Source: Ornithinimicrobium tianjinense (GTDB taxonomy: Bacteria; Actinomycetota; Actinomycetes; Actinomycetales; Dermatophilaceae). Taken from it: a DNA stretch of 64,000 nt. A program made the translations under genes and the position numbers. A model generated the notes under the pieces. That model made no database searches, was not told the origin of the DNA, and saw only the letters and a list, made by a program, of their open reading frames with translations. Positions 33,901-41,400 of the stretch are shown piece by piece. The stretch is from assembly GCF_014636495.1 (NCBI RefSeq), contig NZ_BMEM01000001.1, forward strand, positions 230,139-294,138. The letters run 5' to 3'. The number at the start of each line of letters is the position of its first letter. Within the stretch, counting starts at the first letter, position 1.

Positions 33901-34796
33901 CTGCCGCCTCACTGGACGGTGTCGGGCCCGAGGTCCCGGACACCACGGTGGAGCCGCGTCAGATGCTCACCGACATCCTCGCCCGCGACGGCCGCGCCCC
34001 GTCCGCCACCACGGTCGAGCGCGGCGACGCCGCCCAGCTGCTACGACAGGCGGTGCTGGCCTACCAGGACGCCCTACCGGTCCTGGCCCAGCAGCACCTC
34101 GGACACGAGCGCATGGCGCACCTGGACGACGCACTCGAGCGGAGGATCCCCGGCCTCACCGAGCAGCCTGCCTACCCGCACCTGCGGGGCCAGCTCGCGC
34201 TGCGCTGGGTCGACGGCACACCACCGCAGCAGGTGGTGGAAGAGGCGACCTGGTACCGCGGCACCCAATCGCTCACCGAGGCCGACGACCCCGCCGCCGC
34301 CCTCGCCTGGCGGGTCGCGGGCTCCACCTCGCCGTCCCACCGGGACGCCCCCCTGCCCTGGCTACCGGATGTCCCACCGGCGCTCCGGCAGGACGCGGGC
34401 ACGAGCGACTACCTCGACCGGCTCACCCAGCGGATCGACGACCTGGAGCAGCGCGTCGCCGACGAAGCCCGGCGGGCGGGCACCTCCGACCGGGTGCCCT
34501 GGCATCGCACACTCCCCCCGCACGTCGACGGCCAGCTCATCGGCGACCTCGCCATCTGGCGAGCCGCCCACGACATCCCACCCACGGAGCCGAACCCGAC
34601 GGGGCCGCCGACCAGAGAACCCCAGGAAGCCAGGCACCAGTCCCGGCTCATCCGCCGACTGGCAGTACCGTCACCCGTCTCCTCTACGGCCACCGCAGAC
34701 GCCGCCACCGAAAGGCTCCGAGCCAGTCAACGACGGGCAGAGCGTCAACGACTCCATGACGGCACTTCCCGCCACCTGCTTGGTCCGTCACGATGA
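30987..34796 (+). CDS. traA: MobF-type relaxase-helicase (TraA/TrwC-like)
   Basis: A protein of 1269 residues. The N-terminal relaxase domain has tyrosines in SYYEEKGEAPGRWLG (about 35-49) and the three-histidine metal site: one His in DHRDSRTGD, then LHTHVVV, with TrwC-like spacing 11 and 2. A RecD-like helicase follows, with Walker A ALAPAGAGKTAAL (about 611-623) and Walker B LIDEAGMAG. It nicks one strand at oriT and unwinds it for transfer. I start at the ATG at 30987 (MTLHKLAAGSGYTYLT), the family's usual N terminus; the open frame extends upstream through non-coding sequence. A Gly/Arg-rich stretch near residues 420-455 is unlike the flanks and could reflect insertion or compensated frameshifts. 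Confidence 0.88.
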   Translation: MTLHKLAAGSGYTYLTKQVAAHDATESRQAGLASYYEEKGEAPGRWLGTGLAGLDLAVGDVVTEEQMKLLFGQGRYPRSDEPGATANGWGALGRAFPTFDATTLRQVTARAFSEHNTSRGLPWNASIPAQERAAIRTRVALEAFEQRHGRAPVDEGELTRFIARASRPAQVPVAGFDLTFSPVKSVSALWALATPEVARQVEAAHQDAVRATLAMLEAEVAYTRVGKGGIRQVPVTGLIAAAFDHRDSRTGDPDLHTHVVVSNKVQSLPEEGGRWLTLDGRMLFKAKVMASEHYNTHLEAGLVDRLDVRFSERPSPEGKRAVREIDGIDPALLDAWSSRRQAIETRQRELAATFRADHGRNPTTVESLALAQQANLETRPGKHEPRSEAEQRQTWRAQATAVLSPAGRSPEEMVASAVGAGWGRTRERGGDVRIAAGQRVETLQGRIPALRGGGVRPQLLAARVVKVLEGSRATWQVWHVRAETLRQLRTAQVPLARIEEHAREVERWVLHRFSVPVGVPPELGEPEVLRRPDGQSAHVVHGSQAYTSRAILAAEDELLALGLRRDGRQADPVVVEDVLAAQSADGPSLDRSQTAMVRTLATSGCRVQVALAPAGAGKTAALRVLARAWETSGGTVLGLAPTAVAAEELGHATGIHADTLAKYLHQTTVAGASPGTSTTTAVGGAIGPGTLVLIDEAGMAGTRNLAAVVRHVVDAGGSVRLVGDDQQLAAVAAGGIFRDLAEQGYAHGTTATLTELHRFTDPAEGTATLAIRDGDPTALEHYLDRDRVHAGDTGDVVEAAYAAWAADQQAGLSSLLLAATRDTVRELNQRARTDRLDTTGQPPGREVTLSDSTRASAGDTVITRRNDRSLRTADGSWVKNGDRWHVLEVRPDGAVLVEGHSARRESEPGHVTLPAGYVVEHVQLGYASTIHGAQGATVDTTHTVLAGSESRQALYVALSRGRQTNHLYLATPAASLDGVGPEVPDTTVEPRQMLTDILARDGRAPSATTVERGDAAQLLRQAVLAYQDALPVLAQQHLGHERMAHLDDALERRIPGLTEQPAYPHLRGQLALRWVDGTPPQQVVEEATWYRGTQSLTEADDPAAALAWRVAGSTSPSHRDAPLPWLPDVPPALRQDAGTSDYLDRLTQRIDDLEQRVADEARRAGTSDRVPWHRTLPPHVDGQLIGDLAIWRAAHDIPPTEPNPTGPPTREPQEARHQSRLIRRLAVPSPVSSTATADAATERLRASQRRAERQRLHDGTSRHLLGPSR

Positions 34797-35023
34797 CCGT
34801 ATCCACCACAAGAGTGCGGAAGGGCACGGTCGATACATCGCTGTAACGCCGAATACAGGACGGTGGCCGCTGACAGACCACATGTGCTACCGTAAGAAGC
34901 CTCTGCCGAGGGGCATGGGACAATATCAGACATTGCGATCGAGACGCCGCTCTTCGAGGCCGAAGAGTAATGATTGCGGTAGGTCATATGCTTCGGCACT
35001 GCGCGTTCCTCGAAGGAGTAGTT
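34797..35023. other. Lower-GC intergenic stretch upstream of the protease gene
   Basis: About 225 bp of lower-GC sequence marks the start of the cargo. I see no gene here. A TTGCGA-like -35 near 34935 and AT-rich sequence near 34965 could form a promoter, but this is weak. Confidence 0.35.
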
Positions 35024-35581
35024 GTGGTCATTCGATGGCAAGGGGTAGCGATAGTCGGCAGCGTTGTAGCAGCCACCGTTATTCCGGCCGGGCCAGCCAG
35101 CGCCTGGGTAGATAGCAGGTGCGGTCTGTGGACTGCGACGGCGTCTTACCGTCACGCATCTGGGCTGTCAAGCGTTTACATCACGGCGAACGTTGACGCC
35201 AAGGGCCTGTGGAATAGCAACAGTGACGTCAATTTTGTACCAGCCGCCAGTGGTCAGACGGAGAAGGTTTACATGACGGCCTATAACGTGTGGAGCGCTG
35301 ACTACGACGGTCTTTGGACTGCTGACGATTGCAACGCAAATGGACACTCCATCGGCACCGTGAACGTGATGTTGAATCGGGTATACACCGACTCATACTC
35401 GTCCAGCGGTAAGAAGCAGGTGATGGTGCACGAACTTGGCCACGCCATCGGCTTAGGTCACACCGGAAGTGCCTCGTGCTCTGGTCAACCGATTATGTAT
35501 GGCTCAAGCGACCGATACTTCACCTGCGGGCATATTGCACCGCAAACCGACGACATTAACGGAGCCAACGCTCTTGTCTGA
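35024..35581 (+). CDS. Secreted matrixin-like zinc metalloprotease
   Basis: A protein of 185 residues. It has a signal peptide (basic IRWQG, hydrophobic VAIVGSVVAATVIPAG, cleavage after about ASA at 27). The mature part ends in a metzincin active site HELGHAIGLGH (His136, His140, His146 with Glu137) and a probable Met-turn PIMYGSSDR. Four cysteines surround it (SRCGLW, DDCNAN, ASCSG, FTCGH). I use the GTG at 35024 because AAGGAG lies 5 nt upstream. No propeptide cysteine switch is evident. GC is lower than in the neighbours, suggesting recent acquisition. It is followed after 9 bp by a lipoprotein gene and likely co-expressed. Confidence 0.82.
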   Translation: MVIRWQGVAIVGSVVAATVIPAGPASAWVDSRCGLWTATASYRHASGLSSVYITANVDAKGLWNSNSDVNFVPAASGQTEKVYMTAYNVWSADYDGLWTADDCNANGHSIGTVNVMLNRVYTDSYSSSGKKQVMVHELGHAIGLGHTGSASCSGQPIMYGSSDRYFTCGHIAPQTDDINGANALV

Positions 35582-35590
35582 GATGAGAGA

Positions 35591-36202
35591 ATGATGTCAT
35601 GCTCAAGAATCGTGGCGGTGCCCATCGTACTCCTTACAGCACTGACCTCTGCATGTTCGACAACGAGCGAAGAAACTGTTTCGGAAGAGTGGGGTGCCAC
35701 GCCGACGACCGTCCAACAGATCAATCCGAGATCCAGCGGGAGTCGTGCGTTCTATGTTGAGTCCATCGAGGAGTTGGCAGCGCGTGCCGATGTAATTGTT
35801 GTCGCCAGAATGGGGGACGATGTCATCGAGGAGCCCGCTGACGAGGAGGGGAAAAGCGGCCTGACCGCGCTGACGACGAGCGCTGATGTTGCCGAGTGGC
35901 TAAAGGGCGACGGTGCAGCTAATCTTCCCGTCACGCAACTGCCGTTGGGCGACATGGCTCATGAGATTTCGCGCCTCGATCCCGGCTTCACCTACGTGTT
36001 TTTCATGCATCAGAGACGTTTTGAGGGCTCCTCACGCTACATTCTCGTGGGAGGGGTCGGGGCGTACAGGTTTGAGCCTGACGGAAGTTTGGTGCGGTCG
36101 GACGAGTCTTCCCATGATACATTCCCGAACCGCTATGCCTCGCTAGAGGCGCTGAAGCAGGACTTGTCTGACGCGCCGGCAAGTTGGGTTGGGTCGCCCT
36201 AG
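35591..36202 (+). CDS. Lipoprotein of unknown function
   Basis: A protein of 203 residues. It has a lipoprotein signal peptide with lipobox LTSAC and lipidated Cys22. The mature domain begins with a Ser/Thr/Glu-rich linker and continues with VESIEELAARADVIVVARMGD, a pattern seen in small beta-barrel lipoproteins, then ALTTSADVAEWLKGDG, DPGFTYVFFMHQ and YILVGGVGAYRFEPDGSLV. I do not recognise a named family. It follows the protease by 9 bp and shares its lower GC, so the two are probably one cargo unit; it could restrain, anchor or be a substrate of the protease. Confidence 0.75.
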   Translation: MMSCSRIVAVPIVLLTALTSACSTTSEETVSEEWGATPTTVQQINPRSSGSRAFYVESIEELAARADVIVVARMGDDVIEEPADEEGKSGLTALTTSADVAEWLKGDGAANLPVTQLPLGDMAHEISRLDPGFTYVFFMHQRRFEGSSRYILVGGVGAYRFEPDGSLVRSDESSHDTFPNRYASLEALKQDLSDAPASWVGSP

Positions 36203-36285
36203 TAACTATACCGCCCGCGAGCGACTGCCACCTTTGGCTTCAGTGGCTCCTAGGCCGAGGGGCGCCCTCCGGCGCGCTGTGCCAG

Positions 36286-36561
36286 TCAAGCGACCTTGCC
36301 GCCGTAGCGCTGGCGCGCCGCTTCACCGGTAGTCCCGACCAAGGAGCCGATCGCAGACCACGACAAGCCGGAATCACGGGCGGCGCGGACCGCCTCGAAC
36401 AGGTGACGCTCGGCCTCTGACCGTTCGGCGACCGCGGTGCGCAGCATCGCGACCGCACCTGCGTCCAGCTCGTTGTCAGGGTTCGGCTCGTAAGACTCGA
36501 ACCGTGCGGCCAGCTCATCGGCGTGGGCCAGGATCTCTTCAACGGTGCGCGGCATGTTCAT
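36286..36561 (-). CDS. Small HTH protein, second copy of the toxin-like/HTH pair
   Basis: A protein of about 91 residues. The C-terminal HTH ARDSGLSWSAIGSLVGTTGEAARQRYGG aligns with the protein at 4386-4628 (ARDAGDSWTIIGAAL...QQRFGG). The N-terminal half is an acidic helix (TVEEILAHADELAARFESYE). Its ATG overlaps the stop of the upstream gene by one base (TGATG); a GTG at 36564 is possible. It is the last gene of the element before the right attachment site. Confidence 0.72.
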   Translation of the reverse strand: MNMPRTVEEILAHADELAARFESYEPNPDNELDAGAVAMLRTAVAERSEAERHLFEAVRAARDSGLSWSAIGSLVGTTGEAARQRYGGKVA

Positions 36562-36791
36562 CACCTCAGGAACTTCTCTCGGGCCACCATCGCGTGGACG
36601 ATGACCTGGGTCTGGTCGCCATCGACGTAGCCGACCTCCAAGAAGATCGCCGCCTGGTTGGGGCCGACGATCATGGTGAACCCGTCGCCCAGGTCCCAGA
36701 CCCGGACGGGGTTGCGGTAGGCGTGGAGGATGTCGTCTTCTCCGAGTCCGTGTTTGAGTGCGGACGGGGCGATGATCGGATCATCCGTCAC
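36561..36791 (-). CDS. Small toxin-like protein, second copy
   Basis: A protein of 76 residues: DDILHAYRNPVRVWDLGDGF, TMIVGPNQAAIFLEVGYV, VIVHAMVAREKFLR. It shares the DIxHAxRN, GPxx, LEV and IHAxxxRxKF pattern with the gene at 4642-4884. The GTG at 36791 lies 7 nt past a TTACCT -10 box (minus strand), so translation is probably leaderless. Small size, coupling to an HTH protein and repeated occurrence in mobile DNA suggest a toxin-antitoxin-like module, but no catalytic residues can be assigned with confidence. Confidence 0.7.
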   Translation of the reverse strand: MTDDPIIAPSALKHGLGEDDILHAYRNPVRVWDLGDGFTMIVGPNQAAIFLEVGYVDGDQTQVIVHAMVAREKFLR

Positions 36792-36797
36792 TCTCCC

Positions 36798-36812
36798 AAG
36801 GTAACTTGCCTT
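36798..36812. promoter_or_regulatory. Near-palindrome over the -10 of the second toxin-like gene
   Basis: AAGGTAA-c-TTGCCTT (six of seven positions paired) overlaps the minus-strand -10 TTACCT (36799-36804). It is a candidate autoregulatory operator. It also faintly resembles a DtxR-type iron box half-site. Confidence 0.45.
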
Positions 36813-36986
36813 AGGGTGCGGGTCAATGGGTCGGTCGCTCGCCGAGCACGCACTGACGGACTGGTGCCTCAGTGGTGCCCGGCGGGCCGCACGGCCCCGC
36901 CGGCAGTCACAATGGCGCACCACCGCAGCCCAGTAACCACGCGGAAATTGCCCGATGCCGTGCGGTCTTCTTCGACCCCGGTCGCC

Positions 36987-37028
36987 CTCCTAAAGCGGGT
37001 GTCGCGCGTTCGAATCGCGCCGAGGGCA
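36987..37028 (+). pseudogene. Displaced original 3' half of tRNA-Arg (attR)
   Basis: From the anticodon loop to the discriminator base, the fragment reads as a tRNA 3' half with T arm GCGCG-TTCGAAT-CGCGC and acceptor CGAGGGC. This acceptor strand pairs perfectly with the 5' strand GCCCTCG of the intact tRNA at 29255, better than the tRNA's current CGGGGGC. It is therefore the pre-integration host sequence, separated by the element. Confidence 0.9.
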
Positions 37029-37199
37029 CCGATGTGCCGCGGCACCGGGACGGCACTGGTCACCCATCGGTCCGTGCCGTCGACACGCCGGTCCCGACCG
37101 GCCCGAGCGCGCACGTGCGCGCCGGAGCCGGTGTCGCTCGGCGTGTCACCGGGACCCACCCCCCGCGGGAGTCAGGCGCTGGGAGGCCGTCGCCGCTGC

Positions 37200-37205
37200 G
37201 AGAAT
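37200..37205 (+). promoter_or_regulatory. -10-like GAGAAT for the leaderless MFS gene
   Basis: GAGAAT is 7 nt before the GTG at 37213 and decides for this start over an ATG at 37204 that would overlap the -10. Confidence 0.4.
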
Positions 37206-37212
37206 GGGCCGG

Positions 37213-38490
37213 GTGACCCAGACCGACGCCCTCCAGCGCGAGGCTGACACCGTCCAGCGCCGCACCGTCCCGACGCTCATGGCCAGCCAGACCCTCGGCG
37301 GCATCGGGGTGGCGGCAGGCATCGCGGTGGGCGCCATCGTCGCCGCCGACGTCAGCGGCAGCGACGCGCTGTCCGGGCTGGCCACCACCACCCAGGTCCT
37401 CGGCGGCGCGCTGTTCACCATCCCCGTCGCCGCGCTCATGGCCCGGCACGGCCGCAGGGTCGGCCTCGTGACGGCATACCTCATCGGCACCGTGGGGGCG
37501 GCGCTGGCGATCACCGGCACCGCCACCGGCAGCTTCCTCGTGCTCCTGCTCGGCACCACCCTCTTCGGTGCCTCGACGACCGCCAACAGCCAGGCCAGGT
37601 ATGCCGCCACCGACCTCTCCCCGGCCGCGCGCCGCGGGCGTCAGCTGAGCTGGGTGGTGTGGGCCGCCACGATCGGCTCGGTCCTCGGCCCCAACATGGT
37701 CGGGCCCGGCAAGAGCCTCGCGGCCGGGCTCGGCATCCCGCCGCTGGCCGGTGCCTGGGTCTTCTCGCTCGCCGGCTTCCTGCTCGCCGCGGCGGTTCTC
37801 CAGGTCGCCCTGCGCCCGGACCCGCTGCTCTTGGCGCGTCGGCTCCACGCCGCCGACGCCGCGGAGCAGGACGTCCCTGTCACCGCCCGCCGCGGTTCCG
37901 TCGGCGAGGGCCTGCGGCTCATCGTGCGCACCCCCTCCGCCCTGTGGGGGACGGTCGCCCTCACGGTCGGGCACGTCGTCATGGTCTCCGTCATGGTCAT
38001 GACCCCGCTCCACATGAAGCACGGCCACGCCGAGATCGAGGTCATCGGCCTGGTCATCAGCCTGCACATCCTCGGCATGTACGGCCTCTCGCCCCTGACC
38101 GGCCAGCTCACCGACCGGATCGGCGCCCGGCGGGTGGTGCTCCTGGGCGTGGCCGTCCTCGTCCTGGCCTGCGGGCTCGCCGCCTTCTCCACCAGCGGTG
38201 AGTCGACGCTGCTGACCGCGGCGCTCGTCCTGCTCGGGCTCGGCTGGTCCTGCACCATGGTCGCGGGGTCCGGGACCATCGCGGGGTCCGTGCCGGTCGG
38301 CGAGCGCGCGGCGGTCCAGGGCGCGGCGGACCTCGTCATGGGTCTGTCGGCGGCCACGGCCGGTGCCCTCGCCGGCGTCGTCATGGACTTCCTCGGGTAT
38401 GACGTGCTCGCCGCCCTCGCGGGGGCCGCCGCACTCGCCCTCGGCGCCTTCACGGTGACGCGAGGGTCAGTAGTTAGCCTGAAGGGGTGA
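37213..38490 (+). CDS. MFS transporter
   Basis: A 12-helix major facilitator protein of 425 residues. It has the motif A-like loop ALMARHGRRVGLVTAYLIG (after helix 2) and a second ARRGRQLSWVVW. The C-terminal half has LTDRIGARRVVLLG. No substrate-specific feature is recognisable. It is the first backbone gene to the right of the element. The last codons contain a -10 box (TAGCCT, 38475-38480) serving the next gene, and the stop overlaps that gene's GTG by four bases. Confidence 0.85.
   Translation: MTQTDALQREADTVQRRTVPTLMASQTLGGIGVAAGIAVGAIVAADVSGSDALSGLATTTQVLGGALFTIPVAALMARHGRRVGLVTAYLIGTVGAALAITGTATGSFLVLLLGTTLFGASTTANSQARYAATDLSPAARRGRQLSWVVWAATIGSVLGPNMVGPGKSLAAGLGIPPLAGAWVFSLAGFLLAAAVLQVALRPDPLLLARRLHAADAAEQDVPVTARRGSVGEGLRLIVRTPSALWGTVALTVGHVVMVSVMVMTPLHMKHGHAEIEVIGLVISLHILGMYGLSPLTGQLTDRIGARRVVLLGVAVLVLACGLAAFSTSGESTLLTAALVLLGLGWSCTMVAGSGTIAGSVPVGERAAVQGAADLVMGLSAATAGALAGVVMDFLGYDVLAALAGAAALALGAFTVTRGSVVSLKG
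38475..38480 (+). promoter_or_regulatory. -10 box TAGCCT inside the MFS gene for the DUF4011 gene
   Basis: TAGCCT lies 6 nt before the GTG at 38487 and within the coding sequence of the MFS gene, so the downstream gene can be made both by read-through and from its own leaderless message. Confidence 0.45.
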
Positions 38491-41400
38491 CCTCCCGCCG
38501 CCCTGCCCACGCGCCCGACCCCGCCCGGGTCGAGGCGGTCCAGAAGGCGCGCGCTCGCTGGCGTCACCAGGTCGCGGACCTCGGAGGGTCCAACACCCTG
38601 CTCTGGCACCGCACGTCGCTGACCGGCACCTTCGACCTCAACCTCGCCCACCCGGGCGGGGTGGCCAAGCTGCTGTCCGGCCGCCCGACGCTGCTCTCGG
38701 AGCTGGTCCGGGAGCACGTCGCGTTCCTGGACGCGGCGCGTCGGATCGGCGCCATCCGGGACAAGGTCGTCGAGCTGCGCACCGAGCACGGCGTCGAGAC
38801 CGGCTACCTCGCGATCGGCCTGGCCACGTGGACCCTCCACCGCGTCCCCGTCCCGCCCCGGGCCCCGGTCCTGCTGCGTGGCTGCGCGATCCGGCCCGTC
38901 GACGCGGCCCACAGCGACTACGTCATCGAGCTGCACGAGGACGTCATCTTCAACCCGGTCCTCGAGCACTACCTGCGCAGCGAGGTGCACCTCGACCTCG
39001 ACCCGGCGATGCTGGCCGGTCTGTCCGCGCAGAGCCACGGGTTCGACCCCCGGCTGACCTACCAGGCGCTGGAGGACATCTGCCGGGAGATGACCGGCTT
39101 CGGGATCGGTCCGCAGATGGTCGTCGGCACCTTCCCGACCGCCAAGCTGCCCCTCGTCACCGCCTACACCGGCGACGTGCAGCGCCTGGCCGCGCACGAC
39201 GTGGTCGCCGCCCTCGCCGGCGCGGACGTGTCGGTGACCTCCGAGGGGCCGGACGCCGAGCGCGCCGAGGACCCGGAGCGCGAGCTCTCGGCGCTCGACG
39301 CCGACCATGCGCAGCGGCTCGTCCTCGACGAGGTGGTCGCCGGCGCCAGCGTCGTCGTCGACACCCCGTCCGGCACCGGCGCCACCCAGACCATCGCCAA
39401 CATCGTCGTCGCCTCCTTGTCCGAGGGACGCACCGTCCTGGTCTCCGCGGAGGAGCGAGGTGCGCTGGAGGCGGTGCGTCGCCGCCTCGACCACGTCGGC
39501 CTCGGCGACCTGTGCCTGCACCTGGCGGAGGACCCTGCGTCCGGGCGCGCCGCCCTCGACGCGGTCCGGCACGCCCTGGACCACCTGCCCGGGGAGGCCG
39601 AGCCGGAGATCGGGCCCGACCCGCTGCCGGCCCGGGCCGAGGCGCTCGCCCTGCTGCGGCGCGAGCACGAGGTGCTCCACCACGAGCACGCCCCGTGGGG
39701 GCTCTCGCTGGCCACCGTCGAGGACGACCTCGCGCACCTCGCAGCGCTGGACAGCCCGCCCGCCTCGCGCGTCCGTCTGCCCTTCGACGTCCTGCGCACC
39801 CTCCGCGAGGAGGAGCTGTCCGAGGCCACCGACGCCCTCATCGAGGCGGCGGCTGCGGGTGCGTGGGCGCGCGGCCGCGGCGAGGACCCCTGGTATGGCG
39901 CTCGCCTCACCTCGGCCGACGACGCCCGCCGCGCCCAGGAGGTCGTCGCCCGCATGGTCACGGGGGCGCTGCCCGCGGCCCGCGAGCTGGTCGACCGCCT
40001 CTGCCGCGACGCGGGGATGCCACCGCCCGCCAACCTGCGCCAGTGGGGCGAGCGGCTCGCGCTCGTCGCGCGGGCCAGCGAGACCCTCGACGTCTTCGCA
40101 CCGGGCATCTACGACGCGCCGCTCGACGACATGGTGGCGGCCACCGCCGCGCGCGAGGAGGTGGCCGAGCGACCGGGCGCAGTGACCCGTGCCCGCCTGC
40201 GCCGCCAGGTGCGGTCGCTGCTGCGACCCGGCACCCCGCCGCCCGACCTGCCCCAGCGGGTCCGGCTCGCCCGGGACGAGCGCGACGCCTGGGAGGAGGT
40301 CGCCGGCAAGGCGGCCCGCCCCGCGGCGCCCGAGGGCTGGGAGGAGGCGCTCGCGGCATACACGCCGGTCGGGGAGGACCTGGCCTGGCTCGGGAGCGTG
40401 CTCGAGGGGACGGCCGCGGGCAAGGACCTGCAGACGGTGCACCTGGACACCGTCCTCGAGCGGCTGGTCATGCTCGACGCCCGCGTCGACCGGGCGTCGG
40501 TCGCGGCGACGGCGCACCCGCTCCTGCACCCCCTGCGCGAGCGCGGGCTCGGTGAGCTGGTCGACGACCTGGCACGGCGCGGCATCGTCGCCGACCGCGT
40601 GGGGCCGGAGGTGCGCTTCGTGCACCGGTCCTCGGTGCTGAGCCAGCTCCGCTCCGACGGCGTGCCCCAGCAGCTGGAGGTCGAGGCGGTGCGCGAGGCC
40701 GAGCGCACCTTCCGTCGGGCGGACCGCGCGCACCTGCGGCGCAACGCGGCCCGCGCCCGACGCGCCGTGCTTCGCCGCCTCGGTCGCACGCTCGCCGCGC
40801 AGCCCTCGCAGGTCACGGCCTGGCAGCGCGCCATGGAAGGCACCCGCACGGGCGCCGTCGACGTCCGCGACGTGATCAGCCGTGCGCCCGATGTCGTGCT
40901 CGCCGCGCAGCCGGTGCTGCTCGTCTCGCCGCTGGTGGTCCCCTCGGTGCTGCCCCCGGACATGATGCTCGACGTCGTGGTGGTCGACCGTGCCGGTCGG
41001 ACGGCCACCTCGCGGACCGTCCCCACGCTGGCGCACGGGCGCCAGGTCGTCGTGGTCGGTGACGGCGGCGGCGCCGGGCCGTCGTCCTTCTCCGTCGTCG
41101 CGGACCCGCGGGTGGAGAAGGAGCGTGAGCCGTTCGAGGGCACCTCGCTCCTGGAGGACGCCGCCGCGGTGCTGCCGGTCCGCCACCTGAAGACGCACTA
41201 CCGCGCTCTCGACCAGGGGCTGGTCGCCCCGCTCGCCCCGGTCATGCCCGTGCCGGTCCACAGCTTCCCCGGGGTATGGCGCTCGCCCGCCGTCGTCGAG
41301 CACGTGGTCCGGGGCGGGGCGCAGGAGCTGGTGTCGGCCGCGGTGTCCCTCGCCCTGGAGCACGCGCGGCAGGACGCGGACGCGAGCCTGCTCCTGCTCG

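Larger units (their letters stand above)
29286..37005. mobile_element. 7.7-kb integrative mobilizable element in tRNA-Arg(CCT)
   Basis: The 19-bp core CTCCTAAAGCGGGTGTCGC is identical at 29286-29304 and 36987-37005. Between them are integrase, excisionase, a MobF-type relaxase, a secreted protease, a lipoprotein and a small toxin-like/HTH pair. No coupling protein, VirB4 or FtsK-like translocase is present, so transfer would need a helper conjugation system. GC is visibly lower at 34.8-36.2 kb. Confidence 0.9.

Noticed and set aside
36798..36812. DtxR/IdeR iron box
   Set aside because: Only a partial match to the 19-bp consensus and an unlikely target; better explained as a local autoregulatory dyad.
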